A DNA stretch of 64,000 nt, taken from contig NZ_LMPP01000002.1 in NCBI RefSeq assembly GCF_001423885.1, forward strand, positions 780,355 to 844,354, in the 5' to 3' direction. Below, in pieces: positions 43,170 to 51,726 of this stretch. The notes under the pieces were generated by a model. The model was not told the origin of the DNA. It saw only the letters and a list, made by a program, of their open reading frames with translations, and searched no databases. Within the stretch, counting starts at the first letter, position 1; the number at the start of each line of letters is the position of its first letter. This stretch comes from Rathayibacter sp. Leaf185 (GTDB lineage Bacteria; Actinomycetota; Actinomycetes; Actinomycetales; Microbacteriaceae). The position numbers and the translations under genes were made by a program.

Positions 43170-43754
43170 ATGGGAGACACCTGGCTGGTCGTCGGTCTGG
43201 GCAATCCGGGCGCGCAGTACGCCCGCAACCGGCACAACGTCGGCCAGATGGTGCTCGACGAGCTCGCGACGCGGATCGGCGGCTCGTTCCGCCGGCACAA
43301 CCGCGCGAACGCCGTGGTCGCCGAGGGCTTCCTCCGCCCCGGCGGGCCGAAGTTCGTGCTGGGCAAGCCCAACAGCTTCATGAACCTCTCGGGCGGCCCG
43401 ACGGCGCAGCTGCTCGACTTCTACTCGCTCGAGCCCTCGCGCCTCGTCGTCGTGCACGACGAGCTCGACATCCCCTTCGACACCCTCCGCCTCAAGCAGG
43501 GCGGCGGCCACGGCGGTCACAACGGCATCCGCGACATCCTCGCCTCGACCGGAGGCGCCGACTTCGTCCGCGTCCGCGTCGGCATCGGCCGTCCGCCCGG
43601 CCGCCAGAGCGCCGCCGACTTCGTGCTGAAGGACTTCGCCGGCCCCGAGCGCGACACTCTCCCCATCCTGGTCGCCGAGGCGGCCGACGCGGTCGAGCTC
43701 ATCGCCGACTCGGGCCTCTCGGCCGCGCAGCTCAAGTTCCACACGAGCGGCTAG
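43170..43754 (+). CDS. pth: Peptidyl-tRNA hydrolase, 194 aa
   Basis: It releases peptides from prematurely dropped peptidyl-tRNA. The N-terminus WLVVGLGNPGAQYARNRHNVGQMVLDEL carries the catalytic His, KPNSFMNLSG follows, then VVHDELDIPFDTLRLKQGGGHGGHNGIRDI and GIGRPPGRQSAADFVLKDF. The length is standard. AGAGGAACGAC precedes the ATG. Confidence 0.97.
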   Translation: MGDTWLVVGLGNPGAQYARNRHNVGQMVLDELATRIGGSFRRHNRANAVVAEGFLRPGGPKFVLGKPNSFMNLSGGPTAQLLDFYSLEPSRLVVVHDELDIPFDTLRLKQGGGHGGHNGIRDILASTGGADFVRVRVGIGRPPGRQSAADFVLKDFAGPERDTLPILVAEAADAVELIADSGLSAAQLKFHTSG

Positions 43755-43816
43755 CCGCCGATCGAGCGCAGGCCTGCTGCCACCGGTACCGTGGCCGGGA
43801 GATCGAGGGGGTCGGG

Positions 43817-44449
43817 ATGAGCGAGTCGTTCTTCCGCGAGGTCGAGCCGCGTCCGTACGACGAGGACGACCATCTGCCGCCGTTCGACATGCCCGCCTGG
43901 ACCGGTCCGCCCTGGCACCGTGCACCGGGGATCGTGCTCCTCGACCACGAGCTGGGCCGCTCCGACACCACCGTCGTCTCGCTCGAGTCCGCTCGTTGCT
44001 TCGAGGAGGGCGTGCTGCTGCGTCTGACCGTGCGGGTCGCCGACACCGGTCGCCGCGCCCGGCAGCGCGTGTTCGAGTACCTCGAGCGCGCTCACGGACG
44101 CGGCCGGCTCGACGAGCGCTTCGCCCCCGACGGCCTGCGGTGGGGCGTGGCGTTCTCCGACGGCCGCACCGTGACGACGCAGGACGAGTCGCCGTGGGCC
44201 GGCGCGGAGGACATCCACGACACCAGGATCGCGGGGCCCGTCCTCGAGGGCGGCGGCCGACCCTCCGTCTTCATGGACACGTGGTCGCGCGACGTCTGGC
44301 TGTGGCCCCTGCCGCCGCTCCCGGCCCTCCACGTCGCCGTCGAGTGGCCCGCCCGCGGCATTCCCGAGATCGTGACCGCCCTCGACGTAGCGCCCCTGCT
44401 CGACGCCTCCGCCCGCTCCCGCCCCCTCTGGCCCACCCCACCCGCCTGA
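43817..44449 (+). CDS. Hypothetical protein, 210 aa
   Basis: Not recognised with certainty. It is a soluble, acidic protein starting MSESFFREVEPRPYDEDDHLPPFDMPAWTGPP, with a middle rich in beta-strand signal and a tail mentioning WLWPLPPLPALHVAVEWPARGIPEI, which has a flavour common to small actinobacterial proteins of unknown role. No signal peptide or membrane segment is seen. A GAGGGGG Shine-Dalgarno lies upstream, with a TACCGT candidate -10 further up. It sits between pth and mfd, co-oriented with both. Confidence 0.75.
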   Translation: MSESFFREVEPRPYDEDDHLPPFDMPAWTGPPWHRAPGIVLLDHELGRSDTTVVSLESARCFEEGVLLRLTVRVADTGRRARQRVFEYLERAHGRGRLDERFAPDGLRWGVAFSDGRTVTTQDESPWAGAEDIHDTRIAGPVLEGGGRPSVFMDTWSRDVWLWPLPPLPALHVAVEWPARGIPEIVTALDVAPLLDASARSRPLWPTPPA

Positions 44450-44635
44450 CCGCGCCTCCGACTCGTCACGAACGGTCGCCTCAGCTCCCTCGACCCGACC
44501 CTTCGCGACGGATGGAACGCCCCACTCCCCGAGGAGCACGCGGAGGCCTGGAGCAGCCGACGCACCCCGCCCCGTGGAACGCACCACGCTCACGAGCCGA
44601 CTGCGCTGCGCCGGGCGGGGACCGGCGTAGACGGA

Positions 44636-44676
44636 GGACCTCCGACAGCGGCCCACCGGGCCGATGTCAGAGGTCC
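44636..44676. promoter_or_regulatory. Compound hairpin immediately upstream of the mfd -10
   Basis: GGACCTC-c-GACA (44636-44647) pairs with TGTC-a-GAGGTCC (44665-44676), enclosing CGGCCC-acc-GGGCCG. It ends 4 bp before the -10 hexamer TAAACT (44681-44686) and covers the expected -35 region. It may be the terminator of the upstream gene or an operator-like palindrome. The rest of the 243-bp gap shows GGAACGC-CCAC repeats and no gene. Confidence 0.65.
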
Positions 44677-44692
44677 GCAGTAAACTCGCACA

Positions 44693-47600
44693 GTGCCCCT
44701 CAACGAGATCATCTCGGCGCTTTCGCGCGCCTCCACGTTCGACGCCGCTCTCGCGTACTCGGTGCGCGATGCCGATTTCTCCGTGGCCGACGGGCTCCGC
44801 GTACCGCTGCTCGCAGGCCTCCTCGAGCGGCGTGCCGAGGCTGGCCGTCCGCAGGCCGCCCTGGTCGTGACCGCGACGGGCCGCGACTCCGAGAACATCC
44901 GGGCCTCCCTCGGCTGCGTGCTGCCCGAGGCCGAGGTCGTCGAGTTCCCCGCGTGGGAGACGCTGCCGCACGAGCGTCTCAGCCCGAGCGCCGAGATCGT
45001 GGGGCGCCGGCTCGACGCGCTCCGCCGGATGAAGCAGTGGACGGGGGAGCGCCCGCTGGTGGTCGTCGCCTCCGTGCGCGCCGCCCTGCAGCCCGTCGCC
45101 GACAACCTCGCCGACATCGAGCCGATCCGCCTGGTGAAGGGCACCCGCGGCTACGATCTCGGCCGCATCGCCGCCGAGCTGGTCGACCTCGCCTACGCGC
45201 GCGTCGACATGGTCACCCGGCGGGGGGAGTTCGCCGTCCGCGGAGGCATCCTCGACGTGTTCCCGGCGGTCGCCGAGCACCCGAGCCGCGTCGACTTCTT
45301 CGGCGACGAGGTCGACTCGATCCGGGCCTTCTCGGTCGCCGACCAGCGCTCCCTCCCCGGCGAGTCCGACTCCGTCGTCCTGCCGCCGAGCCGCGAGCTC
45401 CTGCTCGTGCCGGCCGTGCGCCAGCGCGCCCGCGAGATGCTGCACGAGTTCCCGAGCCTCTCGGGTCTGCTCGCGAAGATCGCCGAGGGCATCCCGGTCG
45501 AGGGCATGGAGTCGCTCGCGCCGGCGCTCCTCGAGCGCCTCGTCCCGATCTCGCACTACCTCCCCGAAGGGGCCGCCGTCGCGGTCCTCGCCCCCGAGCG
45601 TGTCGCGACGCGCGCTATCAGCCTCGCCGAGACGAACCGCGAGTTCCTGCAGGCCGCGTGGAGCGCCGCGACCGCGGGAGCCGAGGCTCCGATCGACCTC
45701 GCCTCGGGTGAGTTCATCTCGCTCGGCGCCCTGCGCGACGCGGTGAAGTTCAGCGCCCCGGGTGCCGCGGCGCCCGACCACCCGTGGTGGACCATGAGCA
45801 CCTTCCGCCAGGGTCCCGCCGCGGGCGAGGCCGAGGTGCTCCCGGAGGATCTGGGGATCGACGAGATCCTCGCCGTCCGCGTCGAGGGCGAGCCCGTCCC
45901 CGGCTTCGGCGGCAGCGTCGAGGGCGCGCTCGCGCACGTGCGATCGCGCCTCGCCGAGGGCTGGACCGTCGTCCTCACCGCTCCCGGCACCGGCACGGTG
46001 GAGCGCACCGACCAGGTGCTCGCCGAGCACGAGGTCGCCGCCCGCATCGTCGCCGACCTGCCCGGCACTCTCGACTCCGGTCTCGCGTACGTGCTGCAGG
46101 CCTCCGTCGACCACGGCTTCGAGGTCGAGGAGGCGAAGCTCGCCCTGCTCACCGACACGGAGTTCTACGGGCGCACCGTCGGCTACGACTCCCGCGCCGT
46201 CAAGAAGCTCGCATCGCGGCGCAAGAACGTCGTCGATCCGCTGCAGCTCACGCCCGGCGACCACGTCGTCCACGCCACTCACGGCATCGGGAAGTTCGTC
46301 GAGCTCTCGCAGCGCGAGGTCTCGAGCGGCGGGCGCAACGCCGTCAAGACGCGCCGCGAGTACCTGGTGCTCGAGTACGCGCCCAGCAAGCGCGGCTTCC
46401 CTGGCGACAAGCTCCTCGTCCCGACCGACCAGCTCGACCTCCTCTCCCGCTACGTCGGAGGCGAGGCCCCCGCGCTCAGCAAGATGGGCGGCAGCGACTG
46501 GGCGCAGGCCAAGAGCAAGGCGCGCCGGGCCGTCCGCGACATCGCGGTCGAGCTCGTCAAGCTCTACTCGGCGCGGATGGCGTCGCGCGGGCACGCGTTC
46601 CCGCCCGACACTCCGTGGCAGCGCGAGCTCGAGGAGGCGTTCCCGTTCGCCGAGACCCCCGACCAGCTCACGGTGATCGACGAGGTGAAGGCCGACATGG
46701 AGCGGCCGATCCCGATGGACCGCCTCCTGTCGGGCGACGTCGGCTTCGGCAAGACCGAGGTCGCCGTGCGCGCCGCCTTCAAGGCGATCCAGGACGGCAA
46801 GCAGGTCGCGATGCTCGTCCCGACCACGCTGCTCGTGCGCCAGCACCTCGAGACGTTCCAGGAGCGCTTCGCCGGGTTCCCGGTGCATCTGCGCGCGCTC
46901 AGCCGATTCCAGACGCCCAAGGAGTCGAAGGAGACGATCGACGGCCTGGCCGACGGCACGGTCGACATGGTCATCGCGACCCACCGCCTCCTCTCCGACA
47001 ACATCGCCTTCAAGGACCTCGGCCTGCTCGTGATCGACGAGGAGCAGCGCTTCGGCGTCGAGCACAAGGAGAAGCTGAAGGCGCTGAAGAAGGACGTCGA
47101 CATCCTCTCGATGAGCGCCACCCCGATCCCGCGCACGCTCGAGATGGCGGTGACGGGCATCCGCGAGATGTCGACGCTGGCCACCCCGCCCGAGGAGCGC
47201 CACCCCATCCTCACGTTCGTCGGTCCCTACTCCGAGAAGCAGATCTCGGCCGCGATCCGCCGCGAGCTGCTGCGCGAGGGCCAGGTCTTCTTCGTGCACA
47301 ACCGTGTCTCGACGATCAACCGGGTCGCGTCGCAGCTGGCCGAGCTGGTTCCGGAGGCGCGTATCGCGGTCGCGCACGGCAAGCTCAGCGAGACCCAGCT
47401 CGAGCGCATCATCGTCGACTTCTGGGAGCGCAAGTTCGACGTGCTGGTCTCGACCACCATCGTCGAGACCGGCCTCGACATCCCGAACGCGAATACCCTG
47501 ATCGTCGACCGCGCCGACAAGTACGGCCTCTCGCAGCTGCACCAGCTGCGCGGCCGGGTGGGCCGCGGCCGCGAGCGCGCCTACGCCTACCTCCTCTACG

Positions 47601-48310
47601 ACGAGATGAAGCCGCTGAGCGAGACCGCGCACGACCGTCTGCAGACCCTCGCCGCCAACTCCGACCTCGGCGGCGGCATGCAGATCGCGCTGAAGGACCT
47701 CGAGATCCGCGGAGCGGGCAACCTGCTCGGCGGCGAGCAGTCCGGCCACATCCAGGGCGTCGGCTTCGACCTCTACCTGCGGATGATCGGCGAGGCCGTC
47801 GACACCTTCCGCGGCGACGTGGCCGAGGGGCAGACCGAGCTGCGTCTCGAGCTGCCGGTCGATGCGCGGATCCCCGAGGAGTACGTCGACAGCGAGCGGC
47901 TGCGCCTCGAGGCGTACCAGAAGCTGTCGGCCGCGACGTCGCCGAACGCCAAGGAGGGCAGCGTCGACCTCGTGGTCGAGGAGCTCACCGACCGCTACGG
48001 CGAGCTCCCGGAGGCGGTCGAGAACCTGATCCTCGTGTCGCGCCTCCGGATGCGCGCGCAGGCCGCCGGGCTCAGCGACGTGGTGGCGATGGGCTCGAAC
48101 GTGCGCGTCGCGCCGGCGCACCTCGCCGACTCGATCCAGGTGCGGCTGCGCCGGATGTACCCGGCCGCGAAGTACCTCCAGCAGGCCAACGCGGTGGTCG
48201 TGCCGATGCCCGTGCTCGACGGAGTGCCTCTCGGCGACCGCGCTCTGATCGAGTGGGTGCGCACCCTCCTCGACGCCCTGTTCCCGGAGCCGGCCACCGT
48301 CGCGAGCTGA
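44693..48310 (+). CDS. mfd: Transcription-repair coupling factor Mfd, 1205 aa
   Basis: A DNA translocase that displaces stalled RNA polymerase and recruits UvrA. The N-terminal UvrB-like module (RGGILDVFPAVAEHPSRVDFFGDEVDSIR) is followed by the CarD-like RNAP-interacting domain near 520-590 (LTPGDHVVHATHGIGKFVEL). The RecG-like motor has Walker A GDVGFGKTEVAVRAAFKA, VIDEEQRFGVEHKE and SATPIPRTLEMA. The C-terminal TRCF domain follows. The length is normal. The GTG start is 6 nt after TAAACT (leaderless). Confidence 0.97.
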   Translation: MPLNEIISALSRASTFDAALAYSVRDADFSVADGLRVPLLAGLLERRAEAGRPQAALVVTATGRDSENIRASLGCVLPEAEVVEFPAWETLPHERLSPSAEIVGRRLDALRRMKQWTGERPLVVVASVRAALQPVADNLADIEPIRLVKGTRGYDLGRIAAELVDLAYARVDMVTRRGEFAVRGGILDVFPAVAEHPSRVDFFGDEVDSIRAFSVADQRSLPGESDSVVLPPSRELLLVPAVRQRAREMLHEFPSLSGLLAKIAEGIPVEGMESLAPALLERLVPISHYLPEGAAVAVLAPERVATRAISLAETNREFLQAAWSAATAGAEAPIDLASGEFISLGALRDAVKFSAPGAAAPDHPWWTMSTFRQGPAAGEAEVLPEDLGIDEILAVRVEGEPVPGFGGSVEGALAHVRSRLAEGWTVVLTAPGTGTVERTDQVLAEHEVAARIVADLPGTLDSGLAYVLQASVDHGFEVEEAKLALLTDTEFYGRTVGYDSRAVKKLASRRKNVVDPLQLTPGDHVVHATHGIGKFVELSQREVSSGGRNAVKTRREYLVLEYAPSKRGFPGDKLLVPTDQLDLLSRYVGGEAPALSKMGGSDWAQAKSKARRAVRDIAVELVKLYSARMASRGHAFPPDTPWQRELEEAFPFAETPDQLTVIDEVKADMERPIPMDRLLSGDVGFGKTEVAVRAAFKAIQDGKQVAMLVPTTLLVRQHLETFQERFAGFPVHLRALSRFQTPKESKETIDGLADGTVDMVIATHRLLSDNIAFKDLGLLVIDEEQRFGVEHKEKLKALKKDVDILSMSATPIPRTLEMAVTGIREMSTLATPPEERHPILTFVGPYSEKQISAAIRRELLREGQVFFVHNRVSTINRVASQLAELVPEARIAVAHGKLSETQLERIIVDFWERKFDVLVSTTIVETGLDIPNANTLIVDRADKYGLSQLHQLRGRVGRGRERAYAYLLYDEMKPLSETAHDRLQTLAANSDLGGGMQIALKDLEIRGAGNLLGGEQSGHIQGVGFDLYLRMIGEAVDTFRGDVAEGQTELRLELPVDARIPEEYVDSERLRLEAYQKLSAATSPNAKEGSVDLVVEELTDRYGELPEAVENLILVSRLRMRAQAAGLSDVVAMGSNVRVAPAHLADSIQVRLRRMYPAAKYLQQANAVVVPMPVLDGVPLGDRALIEWVRTLLDALFPEPATVAS

Positions 48311-48322
48311 CCCGCCGAGCGG

Positions 48323-48360
48323 GTCTCCGCTCGGGTGCGCGACCCCTGCCGAGCGGAGAC
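48323..48360. terminator. Hairpin after mfd (family D, copy 1)
   Basis: A perfect 12-bp stem, GTCTCCGCTCGG / CCGAGCGGAGAC, with a 14-nt loop lies 13 nt after the mfd stop. GTCTCCGCTC is shared with the hairpin at 48591. Confidence 0.85.
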
Positions 48361-48425
48361 TCGCAGAGCCGGCCCGCCGGCGCCGGGGGCCTACTCTGAG
48401 CGGACCGCCGACGGAAGGACGAGCC

Positions 48426-48584
48426 ATGCCGACTCACGACGAGACCCCTGCTCCGCACATCCCCGCGCCCGATGAGCCGAGCATCCCGGAGCTCGAGGTC
48501 GACGAGACGATCGCGCCGCGCCCCGAGGAGGAGGTCGCCGACCTCGCCCGGGCCGAGCCCGATCTCGAGGACCACACCCCCTGA
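48426..48584 (+). CDS. Acidic Pro/Glu-rich micro-protein, 52 aa
   Basis: An ATG at 48426 opens a 52-codon frame starting MPTHDETPAPHIPAPDEPSI and rich in Glu, Asp and Pro (EEEVADLARAEPDLEDHTP). GGAAGGAC lies at good Shine-Dalgarno distance and TACTCT provides a candidate -10 about 33 nt upstream. No family is recognised. Likely disordered. The gene is bracketed by two related hairpins (48323 and 48591), so it looks like an independent transcription unit between mfd and the deaminase. Confidence 0.6.
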   Translation: MPTHDETPAPHIPAPDEPSIPELEVDETIAPRPEEEVADLARAEPDLEDHTP

Positions 48585-48590
48585 TCCGTT

Positions 48591-48640
48591 CCGCGAGTCT
48601 CCGCTCGACGTCATGACGACGCCGGAGCGGAGACTCGCGG
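48591..48640. terminator. Hairpin before the deaminase stop (family D, copy 2)
   Basis: A perfect 16-bp stem, CCGCGAGTCTCCGCTC / GAGCGGAGACTCGCGG, has an 18-nt loop. It ends 6 nt from the convergent deaminase stop codon and 6 nt after the micro-ORF stop, so it can terminate both. Confidence 0.87.
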
Positions 48641-48646
48641 AGGGTT

Positions 48647-49660
48647 TCAGTGCCCGAAGTGCGCCCGGACCTCGGCCTTCCAGCGGTCGCGGTCGGTCTC
48701 CGAGATGAACGCGGCGTCGAACGAGTTCAGCGCCAGCGTCTCGATCTGCTCGTCGTCCATCCCGAGCTCCTCGACCAGGGCGCGGTAGTTCGCGTCGACG
48801 TAGCCGCCGAAGTACGGCGGGTCGTCGCTCGACACCGTGGCGACGAGCCCGGCCTCGAGCATGGCCGGCAGCGGGTGGTCCTTCATCGTGTCCACCGCGC
48901 GCAGTGCCACGTTCGACAGCGGGCACACCGTCACGGGGATGCCCTCGACGCGCAGCATCGTCACGACCGCGGGATCCTCCATCGCCCGGATCCCGTGGTC
49001 GATCCGCTCGACCCTGAGCAGCTCGAGCGTCTGGGCGACCGTCTCGGGCCCGCCCTCCTCGCCCGCGTGCGCGACCAGGTGCAGCCCCTCGGCGGCGGCA
49101 CGCGCGTACACGTCGACGAACAGCTCCGGGCCGAAGCCGACCTCGTTCGAGTCGAGCCCCACGCCGATGATGTGCTCGCGGTAGGGGAGGATCGCCGTCA
49201 GCATCTCGTCGGCGGCATCGGCGCCGAGATCGCGCAGGAAGCACATGATCAGGTCGGTCGAGATCCCGTGGGTCTCCTCGCTCCGCCCGAGCGCGCGGGT
49301 GAGCCCGGCCATGACGGTCTCGAGCGGGGTCCCGTTGCCCAGGTGGGTCTGCGGGTCGAAGAAGATCTCGGCCCGGCGCACGTTCGCGACCTTCGCGCGA
49401 TCGAGGTAGCCGGTGGCGAGCTCGAAGAAGTCGCGCTCGGTCTTGAGCACGGTGAGGTTCGAGTAGTGCAGATCGAGGAACGAGCCCAGATCCGTGAAGG
49501 AGTAGCGCGCGCGCAGGGCGTCGAGATCCTCCGTCGGCAGCGTGACGCCGTTGCGGCGCGCCATCTCGACGATGTGCTCGGGCTCGATGGTGCCCTCGAT
49601 GTGGATGTGCAGTTCGGCACTCGGCGGTGCGCCCCGCTCTGGCGTCATGGTGTCTGGCAC
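48647..49660 (-). CDS. Adenosine/adenine deaminase, probably adenine-type, 337 aa
   Basis: A zinc-dependent TIM-barrel deaminase of purine salvage. Zinc ligands are ELHIHIEGT, AHAGEEGGPE (with the catalytic Glu) and the final Asp pair in SSDDPPYFGGY. The SDDPxYFGGY ending is the form I associate with adenine deaminases (yeast Aah1 type) rather than NTDDP-type adenosine deaminases, so adenine is the favoured substrate. The GTG at 49660 has AGGA 8 nt upstream and a TAGCGT hexamer about 40 nt upstream; the ATG at 49648 is an alternative. It is separated from nhaA by 55 bp on the same strand. Confidence 0.88.
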   Translation of the reverse strand: MPDTMTPERGAPPSAELHIHIEGTIEPEHIVEMARRNGVTLPTEDLDALRARYSFTDLGSFLDLHYSNLTVLKTERDFFELATGYLDRAKVANVRRAEIFFDPQTHLGNGTPLETVMAGLTRALGRSEETHGISTDLIMCFLRDLGADAADEMLTAILPYREHIIGVGLDSNEVGFGPELFVDVYARAAAEGLHLVAHAGEEGGPETVAQTLELLRVERIDHGIRAMEDPAVVTMLRVEGIPVTVCPLSNVALRAVDTMKDHPLPAMLEAGLVATVSSDDPPYFGGYVDANYRALVEELGMDDEQIETLALNSFDAAFISETDRDRWKAEVRAHFGH

Positions 49661-49715
49661 GGTGATCCTGTTCCTGGATGCGCGGCGCACCCGCCGACAC
49701 GCTAGCGGTGCCGTG

Positions 49716-50921
49716 TTACGAGCCGATGACCGGGCGGCGTCCGTGCAGGCGGGCGTAGTGCCGCGACCGCAGCGACACCAGGATCGCGGCGATCACGATG
49801 CTGATCCCCGAGCCGAGCAGCACGGCGAGCGTCCCCTCGTCGGCGACCTCGGGAGAGTCGGCGAAGGCGAGCTCGTTCATCAGAAGCGACACGGTGAAGC
49901 CGATCCCGCCCAGTGCGCCCACGACGAGGACATCCGCGAACTGCAGCGCCTCGCGATCACGGCGCACGGCGAGCGCCCCGCTGACTCCTCCGGCGATCGC
50001 GATGCCGAGCAGCTTGCCGACCGGGAGTGCCAGGACGATCGCCCAGAACGCGGGACTGAGCTCGTCGATCCCGAGCTGCGGGATCGCCACGAGCGCGGCC
50101 GAAAGCGCGAACACCGGCAGCACGACGCCGTTCGACCACGGCTCGAGCACGTGGTGCACGCGCCCCGCGGGCCGGCGGGTCATCACCAGGCCCAGCGCGA
50201 CTCCGGCGATCGTCGCGTGCACACCGGAGCGGTAGGTCAGGTACCAGGCCACAGCGCCGATCAGCACGAGCAGCACGATCAGCGGCCACACCGGTCGCCG
50301 CGCGAGCAGCCACGGCGATCGCGGGCGCAGGAGGCGGCTCACCAGCCCGAAGGCGGCGACCGCGAGCACCGCCCCGCCGAGCATCACGAGATCCGCGTCG
50401 GCCGTGAAGAACACGGCGATGATCAGGATCGCGACCAGGTCGTCCAGCACCGCGAGGGCCAGGAGGAACACCCGCACCCGAGTCGGGATCGCCGATCCGA
50501 AGAGGGCGAGCACCCCGAGCGCGAAGGCGATGTCGGTCGCGGTCGGGATCGGCCAGCCGCCGCCGAGACCGGGCTCGCCCGAGAGTCCGACGACGAGCAG
50601 GTAGACCCCGGCGGGCACGGCGACCCCGCCGACCGCCGCGATCGCCGGCAGCAGCGCCTTGCCGGCCGAGTTCAGCTCGCCGATCACCAGCTCGCGCTTG
50701 AGCTCGATGGCGACGAGGAAGAAGAACACGGCGAGCAGCCCGTCGCTGACGATGTGACCGATCGAGATGTCGATGCCGGGGAGCACGAGGTGCTCGTCCT
50801 GAGCGGCGATCAGGGCGGGACCGACGGGCGAGTTCGCGAGGGCGAGCCCGAGCACGGCGGCCCCGAGCAGGAGGAGCGCCGAGATGCGCTCGGAGCGCAG
50901 GGCGGAGGAGATGCGGGGCAT
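49716..50921 (-). CDS. nhaA: Na+/H+ antiporter NhaA, 401 aa
   Basis: A secondary transporter that expels Na+ in exchange for H+. Twelve TM segments are visible, including IVSDGLLAVFFFLVAIELKRELVIGEL, the unwound helix IV region PIPTATDIAFALGVLALFG, and helix V with the paired ion-binding aspartates in LALAVLDDLVAILIIAVFF. The C-terminal KLLGIAIAGG and GIGFTVSLLMNELAF are typical. The length matches E. coli NhaA (388). It is divergent from an ABC gene pair across 124 bp. Confidence 0.95.
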   Translation of the reverse strand: MPRISSALRSERISALLLLGAAVLGLALANSPVGPALIAAQDEHLVLPGIDISIGHIVSDGLLAVFFFLVAIELKRELVIGELNSAGKALLPAIAAVGGVAVPAGVYLLVVGLSGEPGLGGGWPIPTATDIAFALGVLALFGSAIPTRVRVFLLALAVLDDLVAILIIAVFFTADADLVMLGGAVLAVAAFGLVSRLLRPRSPWLLARRPVWPLIVLLVLIGAVAWYLTYRSGVHATIAGVALGLVMTRRPAGRVHHVLEPWSNGVVLPVFALSAALVAIPQLGIDELSPAFWAIVLALPVGKLLGIAIAGGVSGALAVRRDREALQFADVLVVGALGGIGFTVSLLMNELAFADSPEVADEGTLAVLLGSGISIVIAAILVSLRSRHYARLHGRRPVIGS

Positions 50922-51045
50922 GGCGGCCTTGTCGTCGATGTCGGCCGGGCCGACGGAGGGGAGGGGGAACGTGCTCCGCGAGGCACTCGCGGGCCGACCA
51001 GACTTCCCGGCACTCCGCTCACGAGTTTAGTCGAGGATGGTGGAC

Positions 51046-51726
51046 ATGTCTCCGCTCCTCACCGCACGCCGAACGGCTCGGCTCCCGCCCGTCGAGGGTC
51101 CGCTGATCGATCTCCGCGAGGTCTCGGTGCGGACGACCGAGGGAGTCCTGCTCGCCCCGACCTCGCTGCGGGTCGAACCGGGCGAGGTCCTCGCCGTGAC
51201 GGGGTCGAACGGCAGCGGCAAGACCACGCTGCTCCGGGTGATCGCCGGGCTGCTCGCACCGACCGAGGGTGCGGCACTGGTCGCCGGCCGCCCCGCCGAC
51301 GAGCGGACGCCTTCGCACCGCCGCACGGTCGCGGCGCTGGTGCAGACGCCTCCGCTCGAGCGCGACCTGACCCTCGAGGAGCACCTCGCGATGGTCGCGG
51401 TGTCGTGGGGTGCGCGCATCCCGGAGGCGCGCGAGCGGGCAGCGCGAGGGCTCGCCGCACTCGACCTCGCTCCGCTCGCCCGCCGCTTCCCGCACGAGCT
51501 GTCCTCCGGCCAGCGGCAGTCCTTCTCGCTCGCGCTGGTCCTCGCCCGCCCGTCCGACGTGCTGCTGCTCGACGAGCCCGAGCAGCGGCTCGACGCCGAT
51601 CGGGTGCCGCTCGTCGTCGAGGTGCTGCGGGAGGCTGCGCAGGACCGGGCCGTGGTCATCGCGACCCACAGCCCCGTGATCACCGAGGGTCTGGCCACCC
51701 GCGTTCTCCGGCTGGGGGAGTCGTGA
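51046..51726 (+). CDS. ABC transporter ATP-binding protein, 226 aa
   Basis: A single nucleotide-binding domain: Walker A GSNGSGKTTLLRV near residue 55, the Q-loop LVQTPPLERDLTL, the signature LSSGQRQSFSLALVLA, Walker B LLLDEPEQRLD and the H-loop ATHSP. Walker B continues as EPEQRLD rather than EPxxGLD. The start is the ATG at 51046, not that at 51037: GAGGAT (51033-51038) lies 7 nt before it and contains the first ATG's AT. Its TGA overlaps the GTG of a membrane protein gene, which is therefore the partner. The exported or imported substrate is unknown. Confidence 0.9.
   Translation: MSPLLTARRTARLPPVEGPLIDLREVSVRTTEGVLLAPTSLRVEPGEVLAVTGSNGSGKTTLLRVIAGLLAPTEGAALVAGRPADERTPSHRRTVAALVQTPPLERDLTLEEHLAMVAVSWGARIPEARERAARGLAALDLAPLARRFPHELSSGQRQSFSLALVLARPSDVLLLDEPEQRLDADRVPLVVEVLREAAQDRAVVIATHSPVITEGLATRVLRLGES

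Noticed and set aside
43751-48427. A 1558-aa minus-strand frame
   Set aside because: Exact antisense of mfd; long only because of GC-rich codon bias.
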